Shown here: one piece after another, positions 1 through 8,535 of the stretch
Layout of the letters: each line of letters begins with the position of its first letter
Position numbering within the stretch: position 1 is the stretch's first letter
NCBI GenBank assembly: GCA_964525785.1
Contig: CAZGIX010000015.1
Span: 1-39,321, forward strand
From: JAQBDA01 sp964525785
GTDB taxonomy: Bacteria > Chloroflexota > Anaerolineae > Anaerolineales > UBA4823
Reading direction: 5' to 3'
Length of the DNA: 39,321 nt
Made by a program: the position numbers and the translations under genes
The notes under the pieces: generated by a model
The model's input: only the letters and a program-made list of their open reading frames with translations
Told to the model about the DNA's origin: nothing
The model's database searches: none

Positions 1-465
1 TGCCAGATTTCAACCCGACCTATTGTCGGGATAATTACTTTTGTCTAAAGTCGAGCTTTAACGATCCATAACATTATCCCCATTTTGGATGAGTGAATCC
101 CATTGTGGTGATATCCATTTGACAAGGGAGAATGGAGTTGCAGCTGATGTCCTTTCGCCACAAGAGAATATTGCGCTTAGTAACATTTGTCACTAAGCCG
201 TCATGCTCTTTGGTACTGGTCTTGATAAGCCATTTATTGATACTTATAGCATAGAGTTATCAGAAATGATCCTCGCCCTATTTGCCTGTCGGCTTCCGGA
301 TTCAGACCGAAGGCGGAGTAAATGCGTTTAGTTCATTTCGGATAACCCGGTCTCTCAAGAGCCTACTATCTTCGGCTCGATCCTGAGAAAAATGGAAATA
401 ACGGACACATTGAGCAAGATTCGATACCTGAGCACATCAATGGCTACATTTGAGGAGCAAAGGCT
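1..465. other. Intergenic region before the formate operon
   Basis: No convincing gene is seen in these 465 bases. A small inverted repeat lies at 14-30 (CCCGAC, five-base loop, GTCGGG). A weak sigma70-like promoter can be drawn at 222-250: TTGATA, a 17-base spacer, then TATAGC. It would give a leader of about 210 bases before the gene at 466. A reading frame of about 43 codons from 204 has no ribosome binding site or recognisable product, so it is not called. The left end of the window cuts whatever lies upstream. Confidence 0.4.
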
Positions 466-933
466 ATGATCTCTCCCGAGTTATTACGATATTTCCCATT
501 CTTCGGCGTTCTCAGCCACGAACAACTCAATAAAATTGCTGTCATCACTGAGGAAGTCAACATCCCTGCTGGCACAAACCTGTTCGAAGAATGCCAGCTT
601 GCGGACTACCTCTACCTGTTGATCAGCGGCAACGTCGACCTGTCATACAAATCCGTGGATGACTTTCACCCAGAGACTGCTAAAGTATTTCATGTCGGTG
701 AAATTAATCCCGGAGAGGTGTTTGGCGTAAGTGCCCTCCTGGAGCCCTATGAATATAATGCCACGGCGCATATCAGTAAGAACAGCCGGGTGCTAAAGAT
801 AGATGCTAGCAGCTTACGCGCCCAATTGAAAGCAGATCCTGAATTAGGTTATATTTTTATGTACGAGATCGCGAAAGCGATCGTGGAACGCCTATTTTAC
901 ACGCGTGTTCAACTAGCCGCTGCCCGGTCATAG
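466..933 (+). CDS. Stand-alone cyclic-nucleotide-binding-type (Crp-like) sensor domain protein
   Basis: This 155-aa protein is a single cNMP-binding (CAP_ED) beta-barrel domain with no DNA-binding helix-turn-helix, so it is not a Crp-type transcription factor by itself. The barrel is visible from about residue 10 (YFPFFGVLSHEQL) through the phosphate-binding-cassette region GEVFGVSALL (about residues 85-95) to the closing helix. The usual cassette arginine that contacts the cyclic phosphate is not seen: the stretch reads YNATA where many family members have R-A-T. It may therefore bind a different ligand or act as a protein-protein module. A GGAG/AAAGG ribosome binding site precedes the ATG. 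The acetyltransferase gene starts 28 bases downstream, so the two are probably co-transcribed. The domain call is firm; ligand and partner are inferred. Confidence 0.85.
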   Translation: MISPELLRYFPFFGVLSHEQLNKIAVITEEVNIPAGTNLFEECQLADYLYLLISGNVDLSYKSVDDFHPETAKVFHVGEINPGEVFGVSALLEPYEYNATAHISKNSRVLKIDASSLRAQLKADPELGYIFMYEIAKAIVERLFYTRVQLAAARS

Positions 934-961
934 AGAGGTAATTCAGGCAAGGGATACAATC

Positions 962-1528
962 ATGGTGACAAAAGAGAGCCTCATCTATCGCCAGGTACTA
1001 ATGCTCAAAGATGGGACAAATGTATTACTTCGTCCGCTCGTCCCCGATGATTATCAAGGATTGCTCGATCTCTTTATGCCTCTTCCACCAGAAGAAGTCC
1101 GCTTCCTGCGACACAATGTGAATGACCCCCAGGTGATCCAGGGCTGGATAGATAATCTTGACTATGACAAGCTGCTTCCCATTGTAGCCGTAGTTGGGGA
1201 TCGTATTGTTGGTCTGGCCAGCCTGCGCTTCAACGAAACAAGAGCCAGCCACCGCGCCGAACTGCGCATCTTCCTGGCCAGTGATTTCCGCCGCCGCAGC
1301 CTGGGAACCAAGATGACACAGGCAATGATCGATATTGCCAAACGACGTAATCTGTATCTGTTGGAGGTGCAGACTGTACGTGATCTGTCGAATGACATTA
1401 AAGCTATGGAAAAGGTTGGTTTCGAAACACGCTGCGTTCTGGAAGATTACTACATGATGCCAGACGGCGAGCTACGCGATGTAGTCATCATGTTAATGCG
1501 CCTGCGCACACCAGATGACGAATTCTAA
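962..1528 (+). CDS. GNAT-family N-acetyltransferase
   Basis: This 188-aa protein has the GNAT fold. The N-terminal strand-helix pair contains LRPLVPDDYQGLLDLF. The central strands read IVGLASLRF and AELRIFLASDFRRRSLGTKM, which carries the acetyl-CoA pyrophosphate loop in a variant R-x-x-x-L-G form. The C-terminal part has EKVGFETRCVLEDYY. It resembles the acetyltransferase half of PatA-type protein lysine acetyltransferases, in which a cNMP-binding domain regulates a GNAT domain acting on enzymes such as acyl-CoA synthetases. Here the sensor domain is a separate gene just upstream (466-933). Its position ahead of the hdr/fdh operon suggests it could acetylate enzymes of that pathway, which is inference. 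The substrate cannot be read from the sequence, and small-molecule acetylation is also possible. Confidence 0.85.
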   Translation: MVTKESLIYRQVLMLKDGTNVLLRPLVPDDYQGLLDLFMPLPPEEVRFLRHNVNDPQVIQGWIDNLDYDKLLPIVAVVGDRIVGLASLRFNETRASHRAELRIFLASDFRRRSLGTKMTQAMIDIAKRRNLYLLEVQTVRDLSNDIKAMEKVGFETRCVLEDYYMMPDGELRDVVIMLMRLRTPDDEF

Positions 1529-1560
1529 TCTACACAATTTCAATGAAGTGGAGCAACACT

Positions 1561-2148
1561 ATGATTGAAGCCGTAACAGTTGTTGACCCGCCTACCCCGG
1601 TAGAAGAAATAGCTCTTCTCCGTGAAGTATCCTTGCGCACCCCGGGTGAATCGCGCGTCGAGATGTGCATCCAATGCGGCACATGCGGAGGCTCTTGCCC
1701 ATCCGGCAGCGCCATGGATCACACCCCGCGCGCCCTCTTTGCAATGCTGCGCGCCGGGATGCGCGAGGAAGTGCTGAAGAGCAACACGCCCTGGATGTGT
1801 GTTTCTTGCTATTACTGCACAGTGCGCTGCCCGCAAGACATCCACATTACGGACGTAATGTACACACTGAAGAACATGTCGCTGGAAGCCAAGTTGTATA
1901 ACCCGACAGCGGCCGATTTCTCAAAGACCTTTATTGGTATGGTAGAAACCTTCGGACGAGGTTTTGAGATCGGGCTGGCTGGTTTGCAAAATGTAAGGCA
2001 TTTCATCACCCGCCTGCCAAATTTGGCTCCCATGGCTATCGGTTTCCTGACCAAAAAAGGCATGTCCCCCATCCCGCCGAAGCGTATCAAGGGCATGAAT
2101 CAATTGAAAAGCATCTTGAAGCGCGCCAAGGAATTGGAGATTGTATGA
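1561..2148 (+). CDS. hdrC: Heterodisulfide reductase subunit C-like iron-sulfur protein
   Basis: A 195-aa HdrC-like electron-transfer protein with two [4Fe-4S] motifs: CIQCGTCGGSCP near residue 36 and CVSCYYCTVRCP near residue 80. The rest is helical, as usual for HdrC of about 190 residues. HdrC passes electrons between HdrA and the HdrB active site in the cytoplasm. The ATG at 1561 is chosen over an in-frame ATG at 1543 because GGAG at about 1549-1552 lies at proper distance from 1561, while 1543 has no ribosome binding site. The stop overlaps the hdrB start by four bases (ATGA), a sign of translational coupling. Neighbours hdrB, hdrA, mvhD-like and fdhA support the assignment. The physiological disulfide or other acceptor in this bacterium is unknown. 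Confidence 0.92.
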   Translation: MIEAVTVVDPPTPVEEIALLREVSLRTPGESRVEMCIQCGTCGGSCPSGSAMDHTPRALFAMLRAGMREEVLKSNTPWMCVSCYYCTVRCPQDIHITDVMYTLKNMSLEAKLYNPTAADFSKTFIGMVETFGRGFEIGLAGLQNVRHFITRLPNLAPMAIGFLTKKGMSPIPPKRIKGMNQLKSILKRAKELEIV

Positions 2149-3155
2149 GTGATTACATCTATTACCCTGGTTGTTCGATGGATAGCAGCGCCAAAGCCTA
2201 TCAGGAATCGGTAGAGGCGGTCTGCGGGCCTCTCGGCATCGGTTTGAAAGAGATCGATGACTGGAACTGCTGCGGAGCGACTGAATATTTTTCCCTGGAC
2301 TTGATACCTGCTTACTCGCTCATCGCCCGCAACCTGGCCCTCGCTGAAGAGCAGGCTAACGGCAACAAGAACCTCATTGCCACTTGCTCCGCCTGCTACC
2401 TGAACCTGGTTAAAGCCGACCACTACATGCACACAGATAAGGTGCTCGGCAGTAAGGTGAACGAAGCGCTGGCGGCTGGCAGCATGCACTATACCCCTGG
2501 CAAATTGGCCATCCGCCACCTTCTGGATGTAGTGGTAAATGAGATCGGGCTGGATAAAGTCAAAGAACGCGTGGTTAAGCCACTGACCGGATTACGCGTT
2601 GCTCCCTACATAGGCTGCATGCTGCCCCGTCCTGATTACACGGCTCGCTACTCGGACACAGAATACCCCAACGAGCTGGATGATCTGCTGCGCGCCCTGG
2701 GAGCGGAGGTTATCTACTTTCCACTAAAATCACACTGCTGCGGCGGTCACATGACCCAGATCGGACCTGATACTGCTTTCGAGATGATCCGGCGGATCAT
2801 CTCCGCTGCCGATCAGTTCAATGCCGATGTGATTGCCGCGGTATGCCCGATGTGCCAGATGAACCTGGATGCCTTCCAGGGTCAGATGAACAGCCATTTC
2901 AAAACCAAGTACAACATCCCAATCCTGTACTTCACCCAGTTGATGGGTATTGCCTTCGGGGAAACACCGGAGAATCTGGGCTTTGGGTCTGAGTTTGTTA
3001 GCGCTCGCGAGGCCATGGGCCGCATCGGCGTCGAGACACCTGAACCCACCACCCAGGGAGCTCCTCCAAAACGGGTCAAACCAACAGGTCTGCCCATGCC
3101 GCCCCCTCTCATCGAAGAGCACCAATCAACAGATCAGTCAAAGGAGGCGAGTTGA
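2145..3155 (+). CDS. hdrB: Heterodisulfide reductase subunit B-like protein (two CCG domains)
   Basis: A 336-aa HdrB-like catalytic subunit. It has two cysteine-rich CCG domains: the first runs from YPGCSMD (residues 7-13) to WNCCGA (about 41-46) and on to ATCSACYLN. The second runs from YIGCMLPRPDY to HCCGGHM (about 196-202) and AAVCPMCQMNL. In methanogens these cysteines hold two non-cubane [4Fe-4S] clusters that reduce CoM-S-S-CoB; a bacterium would use another acceptor. HdrB is usually near 290-300 residues. This one has a proline-rich C-terminal tail of about 40 residues (TPEPTTQGAPPKRVKP region) that is not part of the fold. It overlaps hdrC by four bases and hdrA by one, so the three are co-translated. 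Confidence 0.93.
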   Translation: MSDYIYYPGCSMDSSAKAYQESVEAVCGPLGIGLKEIDDWNCCGATEYFSLDLIPAYSLIARNLALAEEQANGNKNLIATCSACYLNLVKADHYMHTDKVLGSKVNEALAAGSMHYTPGKLAIRHLLDVVVNEIGLDKVKERVVKPLTGLRVAPYIGCMLPRPDYTARYSDTEYPNELDDLLRALGAEVIYFPLKSHCCGGHMTQIGPDTAFEMIRRIISAADQFNADVIAAVCPMCQMNLDAFQGQMNSHFKTKYNIPILYFTQLMGIAFGETPENLGFGSEFVSAREAMGRIGVETPEPTTQGAPPKRVKPTGLPMPPPLIEEHQSTDQSKEAS

Positions 3156-5179
3156 TGAGCGCCGTCAATAAACCTGAAGAACGTGTTGGCGTTTACATTT
3201 GCCACTGCGGCAGCAACATTGCCGGCACGGTAGACGTTGCCGAAGTCAGCCAATGGGCTGGCAAAGAGCTGGCACAAAACGGTGTTGTGGTTGCCCGCGA
3301 CTACAAGTTTATGTGCTCCAGCCTGGGGCAAGAGCTGATCGAGAAAGATATCCGCGAGCTCGGCCTGACGCGCGTGGTCGTGGCGTCTTGTTCTCCCCAC
3401 CTGCACGAGCCGACCTTCCGCAATGCCTGCGCCCGGGCAGGATTGAATCCCTATCTGTTCGAGATGGCCAATATTCGCGAGCAGGTTTCGTGGGTCACCA
3501 CCGATAAAGTAGAGGCAACTAAAAAGGCAAAGGCTCTTGTTGCTGCAGCAGTCGGGCGCGTCGTCCATCAAAAACCGCTGGAATCGCTCTTCGTCCCCAT
3601 AGATCCGAATGTACTGATCGTTGGCGGCGGAATAACCGGCATTCAAGCCGCACTGGAGATCGCCAACAGCGGGCAGCATGTCTACCTGGTTGAGCGAGAG
3701 CCTTCCATCGGCGGGCATATGGCCCAATTCGACAAGACCTTCCCAACCCTGGACTGCTCAGCCTGCATCCTCACGCCAAAAATGTTTGATGCCGGCAACC
3801 ACAAGAATATCACCCTGCTCACCTGGAGCGAGGTTGAAAAGGTCGAGGGTTACATCGGCAACTTTACCGTCACCATCCGTAAGCGTGCTCGCTACGTCGA
3901 TACATCGCTGTGTACCGGCTGCGGTGTGTGCTCGGAAAAATGCCCCAAGAAGGTAGTAGACAGTGTGTTTGAAGCCGGATTGGGCTACCGCAAGGCTGTT
4001 TATACGCCTTTCCCTCAAGCGGTACCCAAATACCCGGTGATCGATCGCCAGAACTGCACCTTTTTCCTGAAAGGCACCTGTAAAGCCTGCGAGAAGTTCT
4101 GCCCAACCGGCGCTATCAAATTCGACCAGACAGATGAGATCGTGACCGTCAAGGTTGGCAATATCATCCTGGCTACTGGTTTCGACTTGTTTGATGCGCG
4201 CAAGATACCCAACTACGGCTATGGGCGGCTGGCGAACGTGTTCACCAGCCTGGAATTCGAGCGCATGACAAACGCTGCGGGTCCGACATCTGGACGAGTC
4301 GTAATGCGCGACGGGGTTACCCAACCCAAGAGTGTAGCCATCATTCATTGTGTAGGGAGCCGCGATAAGCATTACCACAACTACTGCTCGGCCATTTGCT
4401 GCATGCAGAGTCTCAAGTTTGCGCATCTGGTCAAGGAAAAGACCGGCGGTGAAGTCTTCCAGTGTTATATCGACATGCGCACCCCGGCTAAAACCTATGA
4501 CGAGTTTTACCAGCGCCTGATTCACGAAGGCGTGAACTTTGTACGTGGTAAGGTGGCTGAAATCACCGATGCTGCTCGCAATCCCGGGGAAGAAGGCAAA
4601 CTCATCGTCCAGGTGGAAGATACCCTGATCGGCAAGCAGCGCCGCATACCGGTTGATATGGTGGTGCTCTCTGCCGGCCTGGAAGCCCGCCACGACGCCA
4701 AAGAAGTAGCCCAAAAGTTTGGCATCTCCTGCAGTGCCGATGATTGGTTCATAGAAAGGCACCCCAAGCTCGACCCGGTTGCCACAATGACCGATGGCGT
4801 CTTTATCGCCGGCGCCTGCCAGGGTCCTAAAGACATTCCTACCTCAGTTGCCCAGGGTGCAGCAGCAGCAGCGCGGGTGCTCTCGATTATCGGACAGGGG
4901 GAGATCGAGATCGAGGCTGCCACCGCCGTCGTAGACGATGTCACTTGCGTGGGGTGCAAGGAATGCATCGCCTCTTGCCCTTACCAGGCAATCGAATATC
5001 TGGAGGAACGCGGCAAAGCGCACGTTATTGAGGCGCTGTGTAAAGGTTGCGGGACCTGCGTGGGTACCTGCCTGCCTAAGTCCATCTCGCTCAAACACTT
5101 CACCGACGATCAGCTCGTTTCCGAGATGATCGGAGCTATGCAAGTCATGAAATCCTTCGAAATGGCGGAGGTGGCATAA
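3155..5179 (+). CDS. hdrA: Heterodisulfide reductase subunit A-like flavoprotein (electron-bifurcating candidate)
   Basis: A 674-aa HdrA-like FAD/iron-sulfur protein. Order: an N-terminal domain with CHCGS (about residue 16), an FAD-binding Rossmann motif VGGGITGIQAALE (about 154), a ferredoxin pair CTGCGVCSEKCP (about 254) and CKACEKFCP (about 310), a thioredoxin-reductase-like body, and a C-terminal pair CVGCKECIASCP (about 598) and CKGCGTCVGTC (about 629). In Mvh-Hdr and Fdh-Hdr complexes the HdrA flavin splits electron pairs between ferredoxin and the HdrB site. The ATG at 3155 sits seven bases after AAGGAGG (3141-3147). A TTG one codon earlier is possible but less likely. The hdrB stop and this ATG share one base (TGATG). 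The family assignment is firm; bifurcation is inferred from related complexes. Confidence 0.93.
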   Translation: MSAVNKPEERVGVYICHCGSNIAGTVDVAEVSQWAGKELAQNGVVVARDYKFMCSSLGQELIEKDIRELGLTRVVVASCSPHLHEPTFRNACARAGLNPYLFEMANIREQVSWVTTDKVEATKKAKALVAAAVGRVVHQKPLESLFVPIDPNVLIVGGGITGIQAALEIANSGQHVYLVEREPSIGGHMAQFDKTFPTLDCSACILTPKMFDAGNHKNITLLTWSEVEKVEGYIGNFTVTIRKRARYVDTSLCTGCGVCSEKCPKKVVDSVFEAGLGYRKAVYTPFPQAVPKYPVIDRQNCTFFLKGTCKACEKFCPTGAIKFDQTDEIVTVKVGNIILATGFDLFDARKIPNYGYGRLANVFTSLEFERMTNAAGPTSGRVVMRDGVTQPKSVAIIHCVGSRDKHYHNYCSAICCMQSLKFAHLVKEKTGGEVFQCYIDMRTPAKTYDEFYQRLIHEGVNFVRGKVAEITDAARNPGEEGKLIVQVEDTLIGKQRRIPVDMVVLSAGLEARHDAKEVAQKFGISCSADDWFIERHPKLDPVATMTDGVFIAGACQGPKDIPTSVAQGAAAAARVLSIIGQGEIEIEAATAVVDDVTCVGCKECIASCPYQAIEYLEERGKAHVIEALCKGCGTCVGTCLPKSISLKHFTDDQLVSEMIGAMQVMKSFEMAEVA

Positions 5180-5586
5180 TGAACGAACCGAAAATCATCG
5201 GCTTCCTGTGCAACTGGTGTTCGTACCGCGGCGCCGACACAGCGGGCATGGCGCGCATGAAATACCCCCCGAATGTGAAGATCATCCGCGTGCCATGCAG
5301 TGGTCGCATATCCCCCGAGCTGGTACTGCGCACCTTTCGGGAAGGAGCGGATGGTGTGATGGTGCTCGGCTGCCACATTGGCGACTGCCACTACAGCACT
5401 GGCAACCACCGCACTGCCAAGCGCATGCCTGTATTGAAGAAACTGTTGGAATATACCGGCATCGACTCGGATAGGTTATATATCAACTGGGTCTCAGCGG
5501 CAGAAGGCGAGAAATTTTCTACCGTCATCAAGGAGTTCACTGAGAAGATCAGTGCGCTGCCGCCATTTATGGAGACGATGAAATGA
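5179..5586 (+). CDS. MvhD-like [2Fe-2S] electron-transfer subunit
   Basis: A 135-aa protein of the methyl-viologen-reducing hydrogenase delta subunit family. Family cysteines are visible in CNWCSYRGAD (residues 11-20), VPCSGRISPE and LGCHIGDCHYSTGNHR. MvhD links the electron-donating enzyme (hydrogenase or formate dehydrogenase) to the HdrA flavin. Its ATG overlaps the hdrA stop (TAATG), and its stop overlaps the next start (ATGA). Since no hydrogenase gene is in the window and fdhA follows, the donor here is probably formate dehydrogenase. Length is normal for the single-domain form of the family. Confidence 0.9.
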   Translation: MNEPKIIGFLCNWCSYRGADTAGMARMKYPPNVKIIRVPCSGRISPELVLRTFREGADGVMVLGCHIGDCHYSTGNHRTAKRMPVLKKLLEYTGIDSDRLYINWVSAAEGEKFSTVIKEFTEKISALPPFMETMK

Positions 5587-6407
5587 CCGACCGATTAACA
5601 TCCGTTCGAGAGATTATTAAAACAGTTTTGCCGGGGGTCGATGGAGTGCTGGCACTGCGCAGCGGGCCGGGCGGGATTGTAGCCCCTTACCTGTTCAGCA
5701 AGGAACACCCAGAAGAACTTGCGAAACTGGCAATCTGGCCAAAAGAGCCTGTACCCGACACCTTGAAGATCATTCTGAAGGCGCATCCGGAAGCGAAAAT
5801 AGCCATCGTCTGCCGGGGTTGTGAAGAGCGCGGCATCGTTGAGATGTATAAGCATGCACAGTTCAGCCTGGATAACGTAACCTTGATCGGCCTGCAGTGC
5901 TTACAAGATGAAGCGGAATTCTGCCGCTGCGCCAAGCCTTATACAGTCCATGCCAAAACCACTATCGGCGAGCCGATCGAGGGCGTACCCGATTCCCTGA
6001 CAGATAAGATCGCCGCCATGAGCGCGGACGAAAAACTCGCCTTCTGGAAGCAAGAATTTGAGCACTGCATCAAGTGCTACGGATGCCGCACCATTTGTCC
6101 CCAGTGTTTCTGCAACATCTGCGCATTAGAAGACGAGATATGGGTGGAGACTGGTCGCCTGCCGATGCCGAATCCCTCGATGTATCACATGGTGCGTGCC
6201 ATGCATATGACTGCCAAGTGCGTGGCTTGTCGAGAGTGCGAAGAAACCTGCCCGGCAGATATCCCGATGGCTGTTCAATTCCGGCTTATTGCTCGTGACG
6301 TCAAAGAGATGTTCAATTACGAGCCGGGCGCGATCATGGAACAAAAACCGCCGCAGCTGCTGGTGCTTGAAGAAGGCGATTATGCGCGCACCGGACTGCC
6401 GCATTAA
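5583..6407 (+). CDS. fdhB: Formate dehydrogenase beta subunit-like iron-sulfur protein
   Basis: A 274-aa protein with an N-terminal domain of about 155 residues like that of FrhB/FdhB relatives (VDGVLALRSGPGG, AIVCRGCEERG, LQDEAEFCRCAKPY). A cysteine-dense C-terminal ferredoxin region follows: CIKCYGCRTICPQCFCNIC from about residue 162, and CVACRECEETCP from about 213. It should carry electrons between FdhA and the MvhD/HdrA module. It overlaps the MvhD-like gene by four bases (ATGA) and lies 11 bases before fdhA, with AGGAGAG (6407-6413) serving fdhA. The F420-binding core of full FrhB proteins is not obvious, so an F420 role is not claimed. The symbol is by position and similarity, not certainty. 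Confidence 0.78.
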   Translation: MTDRLTSVREIIKTVLPGVDGVLALRSGPGGIVAPYLFSKEHPEELAKLAIWPKEPVPDTLKIILKAHPEAKIAIVCRGCEERGIVEMYKHAQFSLDNVTLIGLQCLQDEAEFCRCAKPYTVHAKTTIGEPIEGVPDSLTDKIAAMSADEKLAFWKQEFEHCIKCYGCRTICPQCFCNICALEDEIWVETGRLPMPNPSMYHMVRAMHMTAKCVACRECEETCPADIPMAVQFRLIARDVKEMFNYEPGAIMEQKPPQLLVLEEGDYARTGLPH

Positions 6408-6418
6408 GGAGAGATACC

Positions 6419-8464
6419 ATGATTGAATACGAAAATGTCCTCACTACCTGCCCTTACTGCGGCACCGGCTGCGCTGTACACCTACAGGTGTTGGATAATA
6501 AACTGGTGGGTGTGCTGCCAGCTAAGAACCATGTAATCAGCAAAGGTGGCTTGTGCATCAAAGGCTGGAATGTCCACGCTTTTGTCAACCACCCCGATCG
6601 CCTCACAAAGCCTTTAATCCGAAAAAACGGAGTGCTGGAAGAGGCCACCTGGGAGGAAGCTCTCGACCTGGTGGCAACTAAACTTGGCGAGATCAAGAAC
6701 GAGAGCGGTCCAGACAGCATCGCCTTCCTGTCATCTGCAAAATGTACCAATGAAGAGAATTTCCTCCTTTCGAAGCTTGCCCGCGCGGTGATCGGCACGA
6801 ATAACATCGATCACTGCGCCCGTCTCTGACACGCTCCCACTGTGGCCGGTCTGGCCGCATCCTTTGGAAGTGGTGCCATGACGAATTCGATCCCCGAATT
6901 CGAGACGGATACTAACTGCTTCTTGATTATCGGTTCGAACACCTCTGAAGGCCACCCGCTGATTGCCACAAGTATCTTAAAAGGCAAAAAGCGAGGAGCT
7001 AAAGTCATTGTACTGGACCCACGCAAGAATCAGATTGGTCATTGGGCCGATATCTACTATACTTTCAATCCAGGCAGTGACGTAGCCATTTTCAACGGGT
7101 TGATGAATGTCATCATCAGCGAAGGTCTGGAAGACCGTGCCTACATTGAGGAGCGCACCGAAGACTATGAGACTCTCAAGGCATTGGTTGCGGAATTTAC
7201 ACCTGAGAAAGTCGCTGAGATCAGCGGCATACCTGCCGATGGCATCCGCGAAATCGCCCGCACCTATGCCCAAAATAAGCCTGCGGCGATTATCTATGCC
7301 ATGGGAATTACCCAGCATACTACCGGCGTGGACAACGTCAAATCCACATCCAATCTGGCGATGCTGTGCGGCAATGTAGGCATCCTCGGTGGTGGTGTAA
7401 ATCCCCTGCGCGGTCAGAACAACGTGCAGGGTGCCTGCGATATGGGAGCCTTGCCCAACGTCTATTCTGGCTACCAGGCTGTCACCCTGCCTGCAGTTCA
7501 GGAGAAATTCCAGCAAGTCTGGGGAGCAGCCGGTCCGCTTAACGTCGGTATGACCGTTACGGAAATGGTGCACGCCGCCAGCGAAGGCAAAGTGCGCGCC
7601 TTGTTTGTGATGGGTGAGAATCCGATGGTCTCCGACCCAGATTTGAACCACGTCCGCCACTGCCTGGAGCAAACTGAGTTCCTGGTGGTGCAGGATATCT
7701 TCCCGACTGAGACGGTGCAGCTTGCCCATGTGGTGCTGCCTGGCACATCTTTTGCTGAAAAAGACGGCACCTTCACCAATACCGAGCGGCGCGTGCAGCG
7801 CGTACGCAAGGCGATCGAGCCAATTGGCGAAGCTAAGGAAGATTGGGTGATCATCTGCGAGCTAGCCCGAAAAATGGGCGCTAATGGATTCGATTTCGAG
7901 TCCGCTGAAGCGATCATGGATGAGATCAATCGTCTCACTCCCAGCTACGCCGGCATTACCTACGGGCGCCTGGAAGAGTTGGGATCGCTCCAATGGCCCT
8001 GCCCTGCCGTTGACCATCCGGGAACGCCCTACCTGCATAAAGGAAAGTTTGCACGTGGGATGGGTAAGTTCTTCCCGCTCGAATTCAAGGAACCGGCTGA
8101 ACTTCCAAATGAGGATTTCCCCTTCGTGCTAACCACGGGCCGTCTGATGTTCCACTTCCATACCGGCTCGATGACCCGCCGGTCAGCAAAGCTGCACAGC
8201 GAAGTGCAGGAGGCGTACGTCGAAATCCATGTGGATGACGCCAAGAAGATTGGCCTGAACGGTCACAAACGCGTGCGCGTCTCTAGTCGGCGCGGCCAGA
8301 TTGAATTGGGTATCCGCATTACCGATGATATTAAACGCGGTGTTGTCTTCATCCCCTTCCACTTTGCCGAAGCGGCGGCCAATACTCTGACCAATTCTGC
8401 TATTGATCCGATAGCAAAAATCCCAGAATACAAGGTGTGCGCCGTAAAGGTTGAAGTCGTTTAG
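6419..8464 (+). CDS. fdhA: Formate dehydrogenase catalytic subunit, selenocysteine-containing
   Basis: A 681-aa molybdenum- or tungsten-bis-MGD formate dehydrogenase. It has a normal open frame except for TGA at 6827-6829, which falls at residue 137 within CARL-(U)-HAPTVAGLAAS. That is the exact place of the metal-binding selenocysteine in FdhH-type enzymes. The [4Fe-4S] ligands C11, C14, C18 and C46 are present (CPYCGTGC, GGLCIKGW), with the conserved lysine K48. Downstream are the usual molybdopterin motifs, such as GSNTSEGHPL, YAMGITQHTTG, GENPMVSDPD and the C-terminal TTGRLMFHFHTGSMTRR. A SECIS hairpin lies directly after the TGA. The enzyme would interconvert formate and CO2 and feed the Hdr module. 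Conventional gene calling would break this gene into two ORFs at the TGA. Confidence 0.95.
6827..6859 (+). promoter_or_regulatory. Bacterial SECIS element with UGA selenocysteine codon
   Basis: Counting the U of UGA as position 1, a seven-base-pair stem closes the loop GGUCU at 6848-6852. The stem pairs 6841-6847 (TGTGGCC) with 6853-6859 (GGCCGCA); the 6843/6857 pair is a U-G wobble. G23 and U24 of the loop and U17 of the stem fall at the same numbered positions as the SelB-contacting bases of the Escherichia coli fdhF SECIS, as recalled from published work. Recoding also needs SelB, SelA, SelD and tRNA-Sec, which are not in this window. Confidence 0.88.
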
Positions 8465-8470
8465 TCAGAC

Positions 8471-8507
8471 CGCCTGTTCCGTATTATGCAAACATATGGA
8501 ACAGGCG
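8471..8507 (+). terminator. Hairpin between fdhA and the rubrerythrin-like gene
   Basis: A perfect 10-bp stem (CGCCTGTTCC at 8471-8480, GGAACAGGCG at 8498-8507) extends inward by four more pairs including one wobble, leaving a nine-base loop. It starts seven bases after the fdhA stop. The bases that follow (AGTTCTTTATC) are only modestly T-rich, so it may be a leaky terminator or an mRNA-stabilising hairpin instead of a full stop. Confidence 0.6.
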
Positions 8508-8535
8508 AGTTCTTTATCATCATACAGGAGACAAT

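Noticed and set aside
204..335. Small reading frame of about 43 codons upstream of the formate operon
   Set aside because: It has no ribosome binding site, no recognisable product, and is no longer than expected by chance.
3758..4762. 334-codon open frame on the minus strand inside hdrA
   Set aside because: It lies fully within a well-supported hdrA gene, has no recognisable domain, and is explained by codon bias on the opposite strand.
6827..6829. Stop codon breaking fdhA into a pseudogene or two genes
   Set aside because: The stop is TGA at the exact selenocysteine position, the frame is the same on both sides, and a SECIS-like hairpin follows, so recoding explains it better.
6977..7729. 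250-codon open frame on the minus strand inside fdhA
   Set aside because: It is a shadow of the molybdopterin enzyme gene, with no ribosome binding site or known motif.
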